Assembly (NCBI RefSeq): GCF_014651995.1
Contig: NZ_BMXY01000002.1
Coordinates: 393,616 to 457,615, forward strand
Reading direction: 5' to 3'
DNA length: 64,000 nucleotides
Source of the DNA: Cognatilysobacter xinjiangensis
GTDB taxonomy: Bacteria; Pseudomonadota; Gammaproteobacteria; Xanthomonadales; Xanthomonadaceae
Shown here: positions 1 through 10,225 of the stretch, piece by piece
Layout of the letters: each line of letters starts with the position of its first letter
How positions within the stretch are numbered: the stretch's first letter is position 1
Position numbers and translations under genes: made by a program
The notes under the pieces: model-generated
What the model was told of the DNA's origin: nothing
Databases searched by the model: none
Seen by the model: the letters and a program-made list of their open reading frames with translations, nothing else

Positions 1-2
1 CC

Positions 3-971
3 GGCTACGGCGTGTGGCTGGCAGAGTCGCCGTTCGCGCGTCAGGCCACGCTCTCCCTGCTCGGTCGGCCCGGGGGACTGCGCGAGCCGCACGTCTACCG
101 CATGCAGCGCTTCGATCCCGACCGCCGCATCCTGCTGATGATCCACGGCCTCGCGAGCAGCCCGGAGGCCTGGGTCAACCTCGCCAACGAGGTGATGGGC
201 GACGAGGCGCTGCGCGACGGCTACCAGATCTGGCAGGTCTACTATCCGACCGGCCTGCCGCTGGCCTGGAACCACCACGAGCTGCGCGAGGTGTTGGCCG
301 AGGCGCTGGACGAGGTCGATCCCGCCGGCACGTCGCGTGCGCGCCACGACATCGTCGTGGTCGGTCACAGCATGGGCGGGGTGCTCGCGCGGCTGCTGGT
401 CTCCAATCCCGGCGACGAACTCTCGCAGTGGCTCGACGCGCGCCTCGCCGCGCGCGGCGGCGATGCCGCGCTCGCGCAGCGCCTGCGTCCCTTCGTCGAC
501 TTCGCGCCGATGCCCGGCATCCGCCGCGCGGTATTCATGGCTGCGCCGCATCGCGGCACGCCCGCCGCGGAGCGCGGCATCGGCTGGCTTTTTACGCGGC
601 TGATCCGCACACCGCTGGAACTCAGGGAGCACCTGCAGTCACGCCTCGGCGACGAGGAAGGCATCGCGGCGCTCGGTGGCGAACGCGCGCGGCCCACCAG
701 CATCGATTCGCTGCGCGACACCGATCCGTTCATGCGCGCCGCGGCCAGCGTGCCGATCGCCGCGGGCCTGCCTTACCACTCCATCATCGGCGTCGAGGAC
801 GCGGCCGCTCCGCTGCAGGTCGCCACCGACGGGCTGGTGCCCTACGCGAGTGCGCACCTCGACGGCGCGGTATCGGAGCTGGTGATCGCCGGCGACCACC
901 ACGTGCAGGAACGGCTGGAGTCGATGCTGGAGTTGCGCCGCATCCTGCGGCTGCACATGCAGGCGGAGTGA
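3..971 (+). CDS. Alpha/beta hydrolase, lipase-like (5' end outside window)
   Basis: The reading frame is open to the window edge, and a GTG at 12 has no ribosome site, so this is the C-terminal part of a longer protein. An oxyanion-type I-H-G-L segment lies near nt 141. The nucleophile elbow G-H-S-M-G-G follows, with the serine codon at 369-371. A late G-D-H-H near the end is a good candidate for the catalytic histidine. This order matches esterase/lipase members of the alpha/beta hydrolase superfamily; the substrate cannot be told. The missing N-terminal part may carry a further domain or a signal sequence. Confidence 0.8.
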   Translation, partial: GYGVWLAESPFARQATLSLLGRPGGLREPHVYRMQRFDPDRRILLMIHGLASSPEAWVNLANEVMGDEALRDGYQIWQVYYPTGLPLAWNHHELREVLAEALDEVDPAGTSRARHDIVVVGHSMGGVLARLLVSNPGDELSQWLDARLAARGGDAALAQRLRPFVDFAPMPGIRRAVFMAAPHRGTPAAERGIGWLFTRLIRTPLELREHLQSRLGDEEGIAALGGERARPTSIDSLRDTDPFMRAAASVPIAAGLPYHSIIGVEDAAAPLQVATDGLVPYASAHLDGAVSELVIAGDHHVQERLESMLELRRILRLHMQAE

Positions 972-998
972 CGGCCCGCCGGCACCGTCGCTCCGATA

Positions 999-1115
999 TC
1001 AGGTCGGGGCGAACGGCTTGACCTGCTTCTTCTCGTTCTTCGCCGCGCGCTTTTCCTGCGGCGTTTTCGAAGGCTTCTTCTTCGTTTCCTTCTTGCGGTC
1101 CATTCCCTTGCTCAT
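999..1115 (-). CDS. Small lysine-rich protein (38 aa)
   Basis: A 38-residue, strongly basic protein starting M-S-K-G-M-D-R-K-K-E-T-K-K-K and ending in more Lys-rich sequence. A GGAG element sits about seven bases before the ATG at 1115, which favours this start over a longer frame beginning at 1211. Similar tiny Lys-rich proteins with this N-terminus occur widely in proteobacteria and have no assigned function. Nucleic-acid or ribosome binding is a guess from composition alone. Confidence 0.65.
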   Translation of the reverse strand: MSKGMDRKKETKKKPSKTPQEKRAAKNEKKQVKPFAPT

Positions 1116-1293
1116 GACGCACTCCGGTTCCGCAGGAGGGCTGCGGTCGCCGGCAGCATGGCACGTCGGCGGTGAGCGCGCCGCGCGGGAGGCCCGCGTT
1201 TCCCGGCGCACTACGGCCGGTTAGCATGACCCGCCGCCGCGGACGCGACGGCCGCCGCATGCGGCGATCACGAACGCCAAGGAAACCAACGGG

Positions 1294-1929
1294 ATGAAGG
1301 GATACTGGAAGGCGGCCTGCGCCGCGATCGTACTGGTCGGCACGATGGGCGCCGCGGACGCCAAGTCCAAGCTCGGCAGGACCGACGTCGCGATGTACCA
1401 GGGCAAGCCGCCGCCGCAGGCCGCGAGCGCGTTGCTGGACATCGCCAGGACGCAGACCGAGGACGGCAGCTGGGAAACGATCGCGATCGGCCGCATCTAC
1501 TACCTCGGCGGCCGCAAGGCCGACGGCGAGGCGATCTTCAAGACGCTGCTCGACAGCACCGAGAAGACCAGCGACGTGTTCCGCATCGCGCGCGTCTACA
1601 TCGAGGCCGGCGAATGGGCGAAGGCACGCCCGTTGCTCGACCGCATGCTCACCATGAAGGAAACCGACGCCGGCGACGTCATGCGCGCCGCGCGCACCTA
1701 TGCCGAACACAAGGAATGGGCGCGCGCCAAGCCGCTGTTCGAGAAGTTCCTGGCGATGAACGACTACGACGAGAAGGAGCTCGCGGAGATCGGCGCCTGG
1801 TACATGCTCAACGGCGACCGCGCCACCGCCGAGGCCTATTTCGACCGCTCGGTGAAGAAGGACCCGACCAGCGTCTGGGCGACCACGCGCATGGCCGGCG
1901 CGTACCTGGGCGTCGCACCGAAGGACTGA
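1294..1929 (+). CDS. Exported TPR-like repeat protein
   Basis: A 211-residue protein with a cleavable signal peptide (residues 1-23, hydrophobic core then A-D-A). The rest is all alpha-helical repeats of TPR type, with helix pairs such as W-A-K-A-R-P-L-L and W-A-R-A-K-P-L-F repeating about every 34-36 residues, and A-E-A-Y-F-D-R-S near the end. AAGGA nine bases before the ATG supports the start. It probably acts as a periplasmic protein-protein interaction scaffold; the partner is unknown. The gene stands alone and is followed by a GC hairpin. Confidence 0.8.
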   Translation: MKGYWKAACAAIVLVGTMGAADAKSKLGRTDVAMYQGKPPPQAASALLDIARTQTEDGSWETIAIGRIYYLGGRKADGEAIFKTLLDSTEKTSDVFRIARVYIEAGEWAKARPLLDRMLTMKETDAGDVMRAARTYAEHKEWARAKPLFEKFLAMNDYDEKELAEIGAWYMLNGDRATAEAYFDRSVKKDPTSVWATTRMAGAYLGVAPKD

Positions 1930-1947
1930 TCGAGCCGATCCTGCGAG

Positions 1948-1970
1948 AACGCCGGCTTCGCGCCGGCGTT
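1948..1970. terminator. GC hairpin between convergent genes
   Basis: A perfect 9-bp stem (AACGCCGGC / GCCGGCGTT) with a TTCGC loop lies between the convergent TPR and thioesterase genes. There is no U-tract on either strand, so activity as an intrinsic terminator is inferred from place and stability only. Confidence 0.5.
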
Positions 1971-1992
1971 CCCGTTTGCGGGAATCGCGACG

Positions 1993-2403
1993 TCAGTCCG
2001 CTCTCGGCGTCACGCCCTTGAACGGCTCGACCGGCGCCGGGCGCCCGCTGGAATCCAGCGCGATCATCGTGAAGTGCCCGCGCGTGCACAGGTGCCGCGT
2101 GGCGGCCTGCGGGTCTTCGGTATTGAGCTCGACCTCCACGCGCATCGAGCGGCGGCCCGCGTCGACCACGCGCGCCACCAGCTCGACCAGCTGTCCCTGC
2201 CGCACCGGCAGGTGGAAATCGACCTGCTCCGAGCGCGCGGTCACCACGGTGGTGCGCTTGGCGTAGCGCGTGGCCGCGACGAATGCGGTCTTGCCCATCC
2301 ACGCCAGCGCCTGGCCGCCGAACAGCGTCCCCGGGTGGTTGCTGTGGTCGGGAAACACGATCTCCCACAGCCGCGCCTCGCGCGGCGTTTCAGGCGTCGA
2401 CAT
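1993..2403 (-). CDS. Acyl-CoA thioesterase, hotdog fold (YciA/BACH-like)
   Basis: A 136-residue hotdog-fold protein. The N-terminal segment contains N-H-P-G-T-L-F-G-G-Q-A-L-A-W-M, the conserved active-site stretch of the YciA/BACH acyl-CoA hydrolase group. V-D-F-H-L-P-V and a typical R-S-M-R-V-E-V-E strand follow. The start at 2403 is preceded by GGAGGG at good spacing; longer upstream frames lack this. Expected role: cytosolic hydrolysis of acyl-CoA to free fatty acid and CoA. Chain-length preference cannot be read from the sequence. Confidence 0.85.
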   Translation of the reverse strand: MSTPETPREARLWEIVFPDHSNHPGTLFGGQALAWMGKTAFVAATRYAKRTTVVTARSEQVDFHLPVRQGQLVELVARVVDAGRRSMRVEVELNTEDPQAATRHLCTRGHFTMIALDSSGRPAPVEPFKGVTPRAD

Positions 2404-2621
2404 GGCGCGCCCTCCGTGCGCGGGCGAGGCGGCGCGCGCCGGCCGGTGCTGCTCGATGGGGGCGATGGAGCACTGCATGTCCAGTGATCCAGGACGGCGG
2501 CGGAAGCGCGGCGAGGCCGCGGGCCCCACTGTCGCAGCCCGTGCACGGACGTTTCGTTCACGCGCCGCGCCAGCCGCAGTGCCGCATGACCGGTCGCGCG
2601 TCCACCGCGGGCACGAAGCCG

Positions 2622-4253
2622 CTAGAGCTTAGGCCCGGTCGCGCCGTCCAGGATCATGCGCACGCGGCGTAACAGGTCGGTCATCGAATAGGGCTTCTTC
2701 AGCAGCTCGAATTCCGAAGGCGCATCGCGCTGCAGGCCGGCGAGGTCGCGATCGAAGCCGCTGGTCAGCAGCACCTGCATCGACGGATGCTTGCGCCGCA
2801 TCTCCTGCGCGAGCATGTAGCCGTTCACGCCGCCGGGCATCACCACGTCGGTGAACAGCAGTTGCGGGTAGTCGTGCGGATGCATCGCCTCCATGCGCGC
2901 CAGTGCGTCCGCGCCGGTGTAGGCGATCTCGGTGGAATATCCCGCGCTCTGCAGGATCTCCGCGGCCAGGTCGGCGATCTCGGGGCGGTCGTCCACGACC
3001 AGCACGCGCTCGTTGCCGCCCCGCGCCTCGCCCGTTCCGACCCGCAGCGTCTGCGCGCCGGGCGTGTCGCCGATGGCGGGGAAGTACAGGCGTACCGTGG
3101 TGCCGCGCCCGGGCTCGGATTCGATTGCCGCCGCGCCGCCGCTCTGCTTGGCGAAGCCGTACACGCTCGACAGGCCCATGCCGGTGCCCTTGCCCACGTC
3201 CTTGGTGGTGAAGAAGGGCTCCATCACGCGGTTGATCAGCTCGGGCGGGATGCCCGCGCCGGTATCGCTGATTTCGATGGTGGCGTACGCGCCCGGCGGC
3301 AGGCTCACCTTGGCGTGTCGGTCGGCGCCGCTGATGTCCACGCGCGCGGTGCGCACGTGGATCTCGCCGCCTTCGGGCATCGCGTCGCGCGCGTTGACGA
3401 ACAGGTTCAGCAGCGCCATCTCGAACTGCGTGTTGTCGAGCTGGCAGTTCGGCAGGTCCGGATCGAGCTCGTACGCCACGTGCACGCGATCGCCGAGCGT
3501 GCGACCGACGAGGTCCTGCATCGCCTTCGCCGAGGCGTTGAGGTTGACCACGCGTCCGCGCAGCGTCTGCTTGCGCGAGAACGCGAGCAGGTGCTGCGTC
3601 AGCGTGCTGGCCTTGTCGACCGCCGCGCGCACGGCCGACAGGCCCTGCTCGACGTCGCCCGGCTGCAGCAGGCCCATCTTCGCCTTCATGCCGAGGAAGT
3701 CGACGCGGCCGGCCATCACCTGCAGCAGGTTGTTGAAGTCGTGCGAGATGCCGCCGGTGAGCTGGCCCAGCGCCTCCATCTTCTGTGCCTGCGCGAGCGC
3801 TTCCTCGGCATCGCGGCGACGGCTGACGTCGAGCTGCGAGGCGAAGAAGTAGACGAGCTCCCCGGCATGGTTGAACACCGGCGAGACGAACAGCGCGTTC
3901 CAGAAGCTCGAGCCGTCCTTGCGGTAGTTGAGGATCTCCAGCGAGATCTCGGTGCGCGTTTCCACCGCGTCGCGGATCGCCGCCACGGTGTCGCGATCGG
4001 TATCGGGGCCCTGCAGGAAGCGGCAGTTGCGGCCGAGGATCTCGTCGAGCTCATAGCCGCTCATCGCCACGAAGGCGCGATTGGCGAACACGATCGGGTT
4101 GTCCGGCTGGCGCGGATCGGTGACCAGCATCGGCATGCGGGTCAGTTCGATCGCGGCGAAGAAGATGTCGTCCTTGTGGTCGCGCAACTCGTTGGCCGCG
4201 CCCTGCTGGACAGTCGGGCGCGGGCCCGGCAGACGGGGTTTTTCGTTCGACAC
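2622..4253 (-). CDS. LOV-domain hybrid histidine kinase (blue-light sensor)
   Basis: A 543-residue soluble protein. Residues about 30-145 form a PAS domain of the LOV class. It has G-R-N-C-R-F-L-Q-G with the flavin-adduct cysteine at C77, N-Y-R-K-D-G, and the conserved glutamine Q140 in F-A-S-Q-L-D-V. Next come a HisKA helix with phospho-acceptor H171 (G-G-I-S-H-D-F-N-N) and a HATPase domain (N-box N-A-R-D-A, D-T-G-A-G-I, G-T-G-M-G-L). A receiver domain follows at about 416-535 with acidic D421/D422, phospho-acceptor D469 and K520. It should bind FMN and autophosphorylate in response to blue light. LOV-HK-receiver proteins of this layout are known in Xanthomonas. It lies divergent from the lipocalin gene. 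No separate output regulator is next to it. Confidence 0.92.
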   Translation of the reverse strand: MSNEKPRLPGPRPTVQQGAANELRDHKDDIFFAAIELTRMPMLVTDPRQPDNPIVFANRAFVAMSGYELDEILGRNCRFLQGPDTDRDTVAAIRDAVETRTEISLEILNYRKDGSSFWNALFVSPVFNHAGELVYFFASQLDVSRRRDAEEALAQAQKMEALGQLTGGISHDFNNLLQVMAGRVDFLGMKAKMGLLQPGDVEQGLSAVRAAVDKASTLTQHLLAFSRKQTLRGRVVNLNASAKAMQDLVGRTLGDRVHVAYELDPDLPNCQLDNTQFEMALLNLFVNARDAMPEGGEIHVRTARVDISGADRHAKVSLPPGAYATIEISDTGAGIPPELINRVMEPFFTTKDVGKGTGMGLSSVYGFAKQSGGAAAIESEPGRGTTVRLYFPAIGDTPGAQTLRVGTGEARGGNERVLVVDDRPEIADLAAEILQSAGYSTEIAYTGADALARMEAMHPHDYPQLLFTDVVMPGGVNGYMLAQEMRRKHPSMQVLLTSGFDRDLAGLQRDAPSEFELLKKPYSMTDLLRRVRMILDGATGPKL

Positions 4254-4507
4254 GGGGGCTCCGGCGGCGTCTGTTCCAATCCCGCCCAGGTGCGCCGCAG
4301 TGGTCGGGTAGGCCGGGCGAGGATAACGGGCCTGCGAGCCACGAACGTCAAGAAGCGGCCGTAGCGTTCGCGGCCGGTTGCGGGGGATGACGCTCGCGTG
4401 ACGTCGGCCGTTTCGGAGTTCGCGAAGCTGAACAGGCGTTGCGTCGCTTCACCGGCAACCCACCGGCGCCCGGCAGGCTGGTCGCGAGTCCATCTCCGAA
4501 GGTCGCC

Positions 4508-5041
4508 ATGTCAATTCGCATCAAGCTGCTCGCCACGCTGCTTGCCCTCGCACCTGCGCTCCAGGCGGCGGAGCCTGTGCGCGCGGTCGAGCGCGTCGAT
4601 CTCCGCCGCTACGCCGGTACCTGGTACGAGCAGGCACACCTGCCGCTGTTCTTCCAGCGCGACTGCGCGCGCGACACTACCGCCACGTACACGCTGCGCG
4701 ACGACGGTCGGATCGACGTGCTCAACCGCTGCACGAAGGCCGACGGCACCACCAAGCAGGCCAACGGCGTCGCACGCCGCGTCGGCGACAGCACGTCGAA
4801 GCTCGAGGTGCGCTTCGCGCCCGCGGCGTTCTCGTTCCTGCCCTTCGTCTGGGGCGACTACTGGATCATCGACCTCGACGAGGACTACCGCTGGGCGCTG
4901 GTCGGCACGCCGTCGCGCGACAACCTGTGGATCCTCTCGCGCGACCGCGTGCTCGATCCCACGGTGCGCACGGGCCTGGTGGAGCGTGCGCGCGCGATGG
5001 GCTATCCGGTGGAGAAGCTGATCGACACGCCGCAGGGCTGA
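4508..5041 (+). CDS. blc: Bacterial lipocalin (Blc-like)
   Basis: A 177-residue exported lipocalin. A signal peptide ends near A-L-Q-A. Unlike E. coli Blc, no lipobox cysteine is present, so it is probably soluble in the periplasm. The lipocalin signature G-T-W-Y-E-Q lies at about residues 37-42. A second structurally conserved stretch, Y-W-I-I-D-L-D-E-D-Y-R-W-A-L-V-G, precedes a W-I-L-S-R strand. Family members bind lipids such as lysophospholipids at the outer membrane. The start at 4508 was chosen because the frame upstream has no signal sequence. It is divergent from the LOV kinase, which leaves about 250 bp for both promoters. Confidence 0.88.
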   Translation: MSIRIKLLATLLALAPALQAAEPVRAVERVDLRRYAGTWYEQAHLPLFFQRDCARDTTATYTLRDDGRIDVLNRCTKADGTTKQANGVARRVGDSTSKLEVRFAPAAFSFLPFVWGDYWIIDLDEDYRWALVGTPSRDNLWILSRDRVLDPTVRTGLVERARAMGYPVEKLIDTPQG

Positions 5042-5075
5042 GCGCGGCCTGCGCGACGCCTCCCGCCATCAGTGC

Positions 5076-5107
5076 GGGAAGAGCCGGACGGATGCCCGGC
5101 TCTTCCC
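5076..5107. terminator. 12-bp hairpin between convergent genes
   Basis: A perfect 12-bp stem (GGGAAGAGCCGG with CCGGCTCTTCCC) and an 8-base loop lie between the lipocalin and the convergent Ax21-like gene. No U-tract. Likely a bidirectional terminator. Confidence 0.6.
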
Positions 5108-5122
5108 GATGGGACACGCGGA

Positions 5123-5701
5123 TCAGAAGCTCGCGCGCAGGCCGAGGCTGTAGGTGTCCTCGCGATCGCCGAGTTCGACCGTACCCGTCACGCCCCAGCG
5201 CTCGCCGATCTTCACCAGCGCGCCGAGTTCGCCGGCATAGCGCGTGCTGTCGTAGCCCTGGTCGGTGTAGTGCGCCTTCGCCCAGCCTTCCACGCGTTCG
5301 CCGAAGGCCGCCTGCGCGCCGACGCTTGCGCGCCAGGTGTCGTCGGCGAAGCCCTCGTAGTCGCTGCGAAGCCAGCTGCCTTCGCCGAGCAGCTCCACGC
5401 GCGGCGCGATGCGGTACGCATAGCCCACGCCCAGCTGCGCGCTGGAACGGTCGAACGCCGCAGAACCGTCGGTCTCGCCCTGCCGGTAGGCACCGAAGCC
5501 GTACAGCCCGCTGTCGCCGAACGCGGCCGAGCCGCGCAGATACATGCCATCGAATTTCCGATCGCCGCCGAAAGCCGACGGCACGTCCTCGGTCAGGCGC
5601 GACACGCCGGCCTCGACGTAGTCATGGGACAGCTCCGCGGCCGACGCCGCGCAGGGGATCGCCGCCGTCATCAGGACGGCCAGGACACGCACACTCTTCA
5701 T
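5123..5701 (-). CDS. Ax21-like outer-membrane beta-barrel protein
   Basis: A 192-residue protein with a signal peptide (cleavage near A-A-S-A-A-E) followed by alternating amphipathic strands and a terminal phenylalanine (R-A-S-F), the usual outer-membrane insertion signal. Strand patterns such as L-G-V-G-Y-A-Y-R-I-A-P-R-V-E-L, and the overall length, resemble the Ax21 family of xanthomonad outer-membrane proteins. AAGGA precedes the ATG at 5701. Ax21 proteins are abundant surface proteins; the old claim that they act as quorum signals was withdrawn, so no signalling role is assigned here. Confidence 0.78.
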   Translation of the reverse strand: MKSVRVLAVLMTAAIPCAASAAELSHDYVEAGVSRLTEDVPSAFGGDRKFDGMYLRGSAAFGDSGLYGFGAYRQGETDGSAAFDRSSAQLGVGYAYRIAPRVELLGEGSWLRSDYEGFADDTWRASVGAQAAFGERVEGWAKAHYTDQGYDSTRYAGELGALVKIGERWGVTGTVELGDREDTYSLGLRASF

Positions 5702-5805
5702 GAGATTCCTTCGTGCTCGAACCCGCGATGCGGGGCGGCCCGCCATGGGCCGCGCAAGACGGACACGAAGAGGCAACGGCCGGTTCCGGGCGCTTCCCCG
5801 CCTGT

Positions 5806-6918
5806 TCAGTGGGCAGCAGGCGTGGGCTGTTCGGCCTCGACCCCCAGCAGCGCCTCGGCGATGCGCGTCAGCGCCGCGCCATCGATGCGGCTGTTGTTGA
5901 GCAGCACCACGCTGCGCCCGTCGTCCGCGCGCACGATCAGCGACTTGTACGGGCCGTTGGAGTTGTTGTTCCAGCTCAGCCGATGCTCGCGGCCATCGAT
6001 GCGACGCGTGCGCACGCGGCCGCCGTAGGCGTAGTCCTGCTCCGGCACGTTGACGCGCCACAGCGCCTCGCGCGACGAGGGCGACAGCAGGTCGCCGTCG
6101 TAGACACCGTCGAGCAGTCGCAGCAGGTCGTCCGCGGTGCCGTAGAGGCCGCCGACCGGGCCGAGGAACTCCGGCACCGGCGACAGCATCGCCGTCGATG
6201 CCGGCTTGGCCTGCGGATGCAGCGCGTCGTAGCCACGCGCCGCATGCGGAATGCCGTAGAAGTCGCCGACCGATACGCCGCTGTCGCGCAGGCGCAGGGG
6301 CTGCAGCACCTGCTCGCGCGCCACCTGCGCATAGGGGTGGCCGGTGACACGTTCGATCACCGCCTGCACCACCAGCCAGTTCGAATGCGAGTAGTCGAAG
6401 CGCTCGCCCGGCGCGAACGCGAGCGGCGAGCTCGCGAAGCGCCGCACCGCGGTGAGCGCGTCGATGCCGGCGAACGCGGCCATCGTGCCGTTGGCCTTCA
6501 GCGCGGCCGCGAGGTCGTTCGGCACGCCGCTGGTATGCGAGAGCAGGTGGTGCAGGGTGACGCGGTCGCCGTTGGCGTAGTCCGGCAGCCAGGTGGACAC
6601 CGGCTTGTCGAGCGACAGCCTGCCCTGGTCGACCAGTCGCAGCACCACCACGGACGCCAGCCACTTGGAGAACGAGCCGGCCTGGTAGCGCGTCGCCGGC
6701 GTGGCGGCGATGCCGCGCTCGGCGTCCTCGGGGCCGTAGGCACGACGCATGCGCACGTCGTGGCCCCCGCCGACCAGGATCACGCCGTCGAAGTGTTCCT
6801 GCGCGGCGAGGCGGTCGGCCTGCGCCTCCAGCGCGTGGTCGCGGGCGGGCGCCGCGAGGGGCAGGGCGAGCAGCAGCGCACAGGCGACGGCGGCCAGGCG
6901 CATGGGGCGGAGGGACAT
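5806..6918 (-). CDS. Exported serine hydrolase, beta-lactamase/esterase family
   Basis: A 370-residue protein with an N-terminal signal peptide. It has the S-x-x-K motif as S-F-S-K (S82, K85), then L-L-S-H-T-S-G, then F-D-Y-S-H-S-N near Y177, where the usual Y-x-N reads Y-S-H. This is the class C beta-lactamase/penicillin-binding-like fold (Pfam Beta-lactamase, PF00144) used by many esterases and peptidases. Real beta-lactam hydrolysis is unlikely but not excluded. ATG codons at 6918 and 6903 both lack a strong ribosome site. Confidence 0.82.
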   Translation of the reverse strand: MSLRPMRLAAVACALLLALPLAAPARDHALEAQADRLAAQEHFDGVILVGGGHDVRMRRAYGPEDAERGIAATPATRYQAGSFSKWLASVVVLRLVDQGRLSLDKPVSTWLPDYANGDRVTLHHLLSHTSGVPNDLAAALKANGTMAAFAGIDALTAVRRFASSPLAFAPGERFDYSHSNWLVVQAVIERVTGHPYAQVAREQVLQPLRLRDSGVSVGDFYGIPHAARGYDALHPQAKPASTAMLSPVPEFLGPVGGLYGTADDLLRLLDGVYDGDLLSPSSREALWRVNVPEQDYAYGGRVRTRRIDGREHRLSWNNNSNGPYKSLIVRADDGRSVVLLNNSRIDGAALTRIAEALLGVEAEQPTPAAH

Positions 6919-6967
6919 GGGAATCCGGCGGCGTTCGGGCGGAACGCCACCCTAGCCGATGCGCGAC

Positions 6968-7438
6968 TCAGCCGCCGCGCACCCGCAGCGTCAGCCCGCG
7001 CAGGAAGTAGCGCAGCAGCTGGTCGCCGCAGAGGCGGAAGTTCTTGTGGCCCGGCTGGCGGAACAGCGCGGACAGCTCGGGCTTGGAGATCGGATGCCCC
7101 GCGGCCTCGAAGATCGCGTGCATGTCGGTGTCCTTCAGCTCGAAGGCCACGCGCAGCTTCTTCAGCACGGCGTTGTTGTTGACGCGCTTCTCGGGCGCAC
7201 GCGGCGCGGCGTCCTCGCGCGGGCCGCGGCAGTGGATCACCAGCCCGTCGAGGAACAGCCCCAGCAGGCGGTCGCTGAGCGCGACGAAGCCGGGCTCGTC
7301 CTCCTTGCGCAGGAAGGCCTGCACCTCGTCGCGCTCGAGCACCACCGTGGGGTCGGCCATCTGCACGAGGGTCGCGACGTGCGCGTCGGAGAGGTCGAGC
7401 AGGTAGCGCACGCTGCGCAGGACGTCGTTGTTGATCAT
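6968..7438 (-). CDS. DUF1456 family protein, YehS-like
   Basis: A 156-residue cytosolic protein made of two similar halves. Each starts with N-N-D/A-V-L-R/K-x-L/V-R followed by L-x-D-x-x-x and L-F/L-R-K/Q-x-x-x-x-G, the DUF1456 duplication seen in E. coli YehS. The start at 7438 begins exactly at M-I-N-N-D-V-L-R, the conserved N-terminus. Function is unknown in the family. The frame continues upstream without a stop for several kb only because of high GC; that part is not coding. Confidence 0.85.
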   Translation of the reverse strand: MINNDVLRSVRYLLDLSDAHVATLVQMADPTVVLERDEVQAFLRKEDEPGFVALSDRLLGLFLDGLVIHCRGPREDAAPRAPEKRVNNNAVLKKLRVAFELKDTDMHAIFEAAGHPISKPELSALFRQPGHKNFRLCGDQLLRYFLRGLTLRVRGG

Positions 7439-7606
7439 GGAGCCGGGCCTGCGTGGAGGGGCGTGCAGGATAAAGACGCGGGCTGCATTCGCCCAGCGAA
7501 GCCGCCGTCCTGTCCTGCCGTGCTCCGATCCGCGACGCACCGACGCCAACTGCGGCGCGGGGCCCGCTAGGCTGGCGGTGCTGCGTTCCCGCGGCGATGG
7601 AGCCCC

Positions 7607-9292
<1,686 letters not shown>

Positions 9293-9322
9293 GCGACCAG
9301 TCGTCCCGCCGGGGCAGGCCGT

Positions 9323-9328
9323 CATACT
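9323..9328 (+). promoter_or_regulatory. Candidate -10 hexamer six bases before the ATG
   Basis: CATACT, then exactly six bases, then the ATG at 9335. No Shine-Dalgarno sequence is visible. With normal promoter geometry, transcription would start at or beside the ATG, giving a leaderless mRNA. No good -35 element is seen. Confidence 0.4.
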
Positions 9329-9334
9329 GCGCGC

Positions 9335-10225
9335 ATGAAGACGCCCGCCCTGATCGCCGCCATCGCCCTCGCCACCGCCGCCTGCAGCGCCGTCCCGACC
9401 GACGCCGCGCGCACGCAGGGCCTGACCCTCGCCTCCTGGAACACCGAGCACCTCGCCGAGCGCAACGGCACCGGCTGCCGCCCGCGCACCGACGCCGACT
9501 ACGCCGCGATGCGCGCGCACGTCGCGCGCCTCGGCGCCGACGTCGTCGCCTTCCAGGAAGTCGAATCGAAGGCCGCCGCCGAACGCTTGTTCGACCCCGC
9601 CGAATGGACCGTGCTGATCGAGGACCGCCCGGGCGATGCGCGCACCGCCGACTGCGGCGGCCGCGCGCAGGGCCAGAAGATCCGCGCGCAGCGCACCGGC
9701 TTCGCCATCCGCAAGGGCCTCGCCTTCGAGCGCCAGCCCGACGTCACCGCGCTGCAGCTGGGCGATGCCGACCTGCGCTCGGGCGTCGACGTGATCGTGC
9801 GCCCGCGCGGCACGCAGCCGCTGCGCCTGCTGTCGGTGCACATGAAGTCCGGCTGCAGCGCGGGCGACAGCAACGCCGCGTGTGCGGTGTTCTTCAGGCA
9901 GGTGCCGGTGCTGGAGCAGTGGATCGACGCGCGTGCGAACGAGGGCATGCGCTTCGCGGTGCTGGGCGACTTCAACCGCCGCCTCGCGTTGCCGGGCGAC
10001 GCCGCCTGGGCCGACTGGGACGACGCCGACCCGGCCAACGCCGACCTCGCGCGCGCCGGCGGCGACCGCAAGGCGACCTGCAATCCGCGCTATCCCGACT
10101 TCATCGACCACATCGTGCTCGACCGCCGGGCCAGCGCCGGCCTCGAGAGCTTCAGCGAGCTCACCTACGCCGAGGGCGCCGATCACCTGAGCGACCACTG
10201 CCCGATCTCGGCGCGCCTGCGCTGA
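9335..10225 (+). CDS. Endonuclease/exonuclease/phosphatase-fold lipoprotein
   Basis: A 296-residue protein with a lipoprotein signal ending T-A-A-C, putative lipidated cysteine C17. The body is an EEP/DNase I-like fold: A-S-W-N-T-E-H-L, then V-V-A-F-Q-E-V-E with the metal-binding Glu, S-V-H-M-K-S-G-C, G-D-F-N-R-R, F-I-D-H-I-V and a final D-H-L-S-D-H-C-P, which has the conserved Asp-His pair. Members cleave phosphodiester bonds in nucleic acids or phosphoinositides. An extracytoplasmic membrane-anchored nuclease or phosphatase is the likely role. Several extra cysteines suggest disulfides, fitting export. Confidence 0.82.
   Translation: MKTPALIAAIALATAACSAVPTDAARTQGLTLASWNTEHLAERNGTGCRPRTDADYAAMRAHVARLGADVVAFQEVESKAAAERLFDPAEWTVLIEDRPGDARTADCGGRAQGQKIRAQRTGFAIRKGLAFERQPDVTALQLGDADLRSGVDVIVRPRGTQPLRLLSVHMKSGCSAGDSNAACAVFFRQVPVLEQWIDARANEGMRFAVLGDFNRRLALPGDAAWADWDDADPANADLARAGGDRKATCNPRYPDFIDHIVLDRRASAGLESFSELTYAEGADHLSDHCPISARLR

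Noticed and set aside
5806..6918. True class C beta-lactamase (resistance gene)
   Set aside because: The S-x-x-K motif fits, but the Y-x-N motif reads Y-S-H and no clear K-T-G is seen; a serine esterase or peptidase is more likely.
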